From: Marinicrinis sediminis
Lineage (GTDB): Bacteria; Bacillota; Bacilli; Paenibacillales; KCTC-33676
Assembly (NCBI RefSeq): GCF_042685085.1
Contig: NZ_JBHUMM010000005.1
Coordinates: 129,223-193,222, forward strand
Direction of reading: 5' to 3'
DNA length: 64,000 bases
In this document: positions 62,805 to 64,000 of the stretch, in pieces
How positions within the stretch are numbered: the first letter of the stretch is position 1
How the letters are laid out: every line of letters begins with the position of its first letter
Translations under genes and position numbers: made by a program
The notes under the pieces: model-generated
Databases searched by the model: none
Told to the model about the DNA's origin: nothing
Seen by the model: the letters and a program-made list of their open reading frames with translations, nothing else

Positions 62805-63836
62805 TTGAAAAAAGCCGTCTATCGTTTTCTTGTTAAAGCTCATCCCAATCTAAATCACAAGAAATATTACCCTTGGAACCTAGCAGAAATATGTTTATTA
62901 ATTGGGGAAGATGAAAAAGAAAATGCACTTTCTAAAGCAGTCGACAAACTTCAACGTGAAAATTGGATTCAAATATCAGAAATGCACAAGGATATTTTAA
63001 TTGAAGAAAGAGTTATTGCATTGGGTGGGGAATTATTAGAACAATATTATAGAGCAAAGCAGGGCGAAAATATATTTCTTGTTTTCACAGAGAATTGGAC
63101 CGGTTTTAAAGATAGCCCTCCAATCTCAATTCCAAAATTAACTGAAGCATTTATGGACAAAGTCATCTTAAGAGCAGGAGGCAAGAGGCTAGATTATATA
63201 AGCAAAAAAATGAAAAAGAATGCTGATTATATCATTGGAGATTATATTATCGAGTTAAAAATTCTTGAAGAAGAACGCTTATTTAAAGAATCCGTTAAAA
63301 CTAAACTAGCCAATCTATTGGGTGTTCCAGAAAACAAATATGTTTCACTAAACCATCAAGACATTCCAGCGGACAAATATAATTTATACTTAAATGTTTT
63401 CCGTGAGCCAATTCAAGATGCTATTAAATCTGCTTCAAAGCAAATAAAATCAACCAAAGAAATCCTAAATAATGACAAATTAAAAGGTGGCATTATATTT
63501 ATAAATAACGGAACGACCAGCACGCCACCAGAAGTATTTTTAGAGTGTGTCAGCAGATCTATCAAAAACAATACTTCTCAAATTGACACTAATATTACAA
63601 TTTGCAATTGGCTTGAAACAAATGGATCTGATTCTTACTTCATGTACCAGATACATCCCTTGGAACCAGTCGGCATACAAAAAATCATTTCTGAATCATT
63701 CGATAATGAAATGGACGCTTTTATGAATGATTGGGGGAAATCTGGTTTTCCTCAAACAGAAGAAATGTTAGAGCCACTATTTAATATTTCATATGAGAAA
63801 TATGGAATTGTATTTACTCGGTATGGCTCATATTAA
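62805..63836 (+). CDS. AT-rich orphan protein, possible PD-(D/E)XK-fold nuclease
   Basis: This 343-residue protein starts at a TTG six bases after GGAGG. The first 75 residues look like a winged helix (YYPWNLAEICLLIGEDEKEN, KLQRENWIQI). Near residue 146 the stretch DYIIGDYIIELKIL has the D-x(n)-E-x-K spacing of PD-(D/E)XK nucleases, and a helix with QIKSTK follows near residue 216 after a long insert. The rest is unassigned. The gene is far more AT-rich than most of the window and lies next to a pseudogene and an insertion sequence end, which points to transfer. It could be a restriction or defence protein, but that is not established. Confidence 0.6.
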   Translation: MKKAVYRFLVKAHPNLNHKKYYPWNLAEICLLIGEDEKENALSKAVDKLQRENWIQISEMHKDILIEERVIALGGELLEQYYRAKQGENIFLVFTENWTGFKDSPPISIPKLTEAFMDKVILRAGGKRLDYISKKMKKNADYIIGDYIIELKILEEERLFKESVKTKLANLLGVPENKYVSLNHQDIPADKYNLYLNVFREPIQDAIKSASKQIKSTKEILNNDKLKGGIIFINNGTTSTPPEVFLECVSRSIKNNTSQIDTNITICNWLETNGSDSYFMYQIHPLEPVGIQKIISESFDNEMDAFMNDWGKSGFPQTEEMLEPLFNISYEKYGIVFTRYGSY

Positions 63837-63876
63837 CTTCAATTTCCGCTTTGCATATTCAAAATCCAGTGGAACT

Positions 63877-64000
63877 GGGTCTGTCAATAATTTTGTGTAA
63901 ACTCATTTATAAGGAATCTCCCATAAGGGAGATTGACCTGATGATTCAGGGTAAATGCTGACCAATACGCTCTGGATAGAAAACGGATAGCTGGAGAAGG
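63877..64000 (-). mobile_element. End of a probable IS256-family insertion sequence
   Basis: From 63877, GGGTCTGTCAATAATTTTGT followed by GTAAAC resembles the terminal inverted repeats of IS256-family elements. A small hairpin (AATCTCCC/GGGAGATT, 63915-63934) lies inside. On the minus strand a frame entering from the window edge ends LLQLSVFYPERIGQHLP then a stop at 63946-63948, similar in style to IS256 transposase C-termini. The other end and the transposase body lie outside the window. Confidence 0.5.

Overview
The window looks like chromosomal DNA of an endospore-forming Firmicute, most likely Paenibacillus or a close relative. Spore genes occur throughout: cwlJ-gerQ, an alpha/beta-type SASP, ylbJ and yunB. 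The other genes are typical Bacillales families (GbsR-OpuA, lipA-yutD, yycC, GlpP antitermination, a T-box before trpS). Most of the window has balanced base composition. The exceptions are an AT-rich patch at about 47.6-49.5 kb and an AT-rich end from about 62.0 kb. This was read by eye from sequence and translations; no database search was run.

Layout. 0-8.7 kb: the 3' part of an MFS transporter, a small Toprim protein, an AEC transporter, the oxidase-assembly pair sco-ctaB, cwlJ-gerQ, a YfhP-like membrane protein, a SASP, a YlaF-like protein, and trpS with its T-box. 8.7-12.7 kb: a GbsR-like regulator divergent from opuAA-opuAB-opuAC, with a tandem operator-like repeat between them. 12.7-15 kb: a hypothetical protein, a VOC protein and a chemoreceptor without a sensor domain. 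15-18.7 kb: three exported proteins, two of them glycosidase-like. 18.8-30 kb: a Gram-positive Pel exopolysaccharide operon on the + strand. Its first gene fuses a sugar-nucleotide epimerase to PelD, and the operon runs on through PelE, a PelA-type deacetylase, PelF and PelG into CotH, VTC and DUF4956 genes.

30-32.2 kb: an M3 oligoendopeptidase and yycC. 32.2-43.9 kb, all minus strand: a Gfo/Idh oxidoreductase, glycerate kinase, a GH13_18 phosphorylase-like enzyme, a CdaR regulator, a sugar ABC transporter, a LacI regulator and a GT4 glycosyltransferase. This reads as a glycosyl-glycerate (probably glucosylglycerate) utilisation locus: uptake, phosphorolysis to hexose-1-phosphate plus glycerate, glycerate phosphorylation, and glycerate sensing. 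44-47.6 kb: DUF2225, truncated globin, YlbJ and NAD kinase. 47.6-49.5 kb: a DJ-1/PfpI protein and a WYL regulator. 49.6-54.4 kb: lipA-yutD and the nickel-pincer cofactor genes larE-larB-larC1. The C-terminal LarC domain (larC2) lies on the opposite strand, converging on larC1. 54.5-56.2 kb: an M23 peptidase and an HxlR regulator. 56.2-60.5 kb: glpP-glpK-glpD with terminator leaders before glpP and glpD and a cre-like site in the promoter. 60.5-64 kb: yunB, a small exported protein, a decayed DJ-1/PfpI remnant, an AT-rich orphan with nuclease-like features, and the end of a probable IS256-type element.

The observations I rank highest are the epimerase-PelD fusion with a conserved c-di-GMP I-site, the extension of the pel operon into CotH-VTC-DUF4956, the glycosyl-glycerate locus with two identical LacI-type operators and a 10-bp phased repeat, and the LarC protein split between opposite strands.
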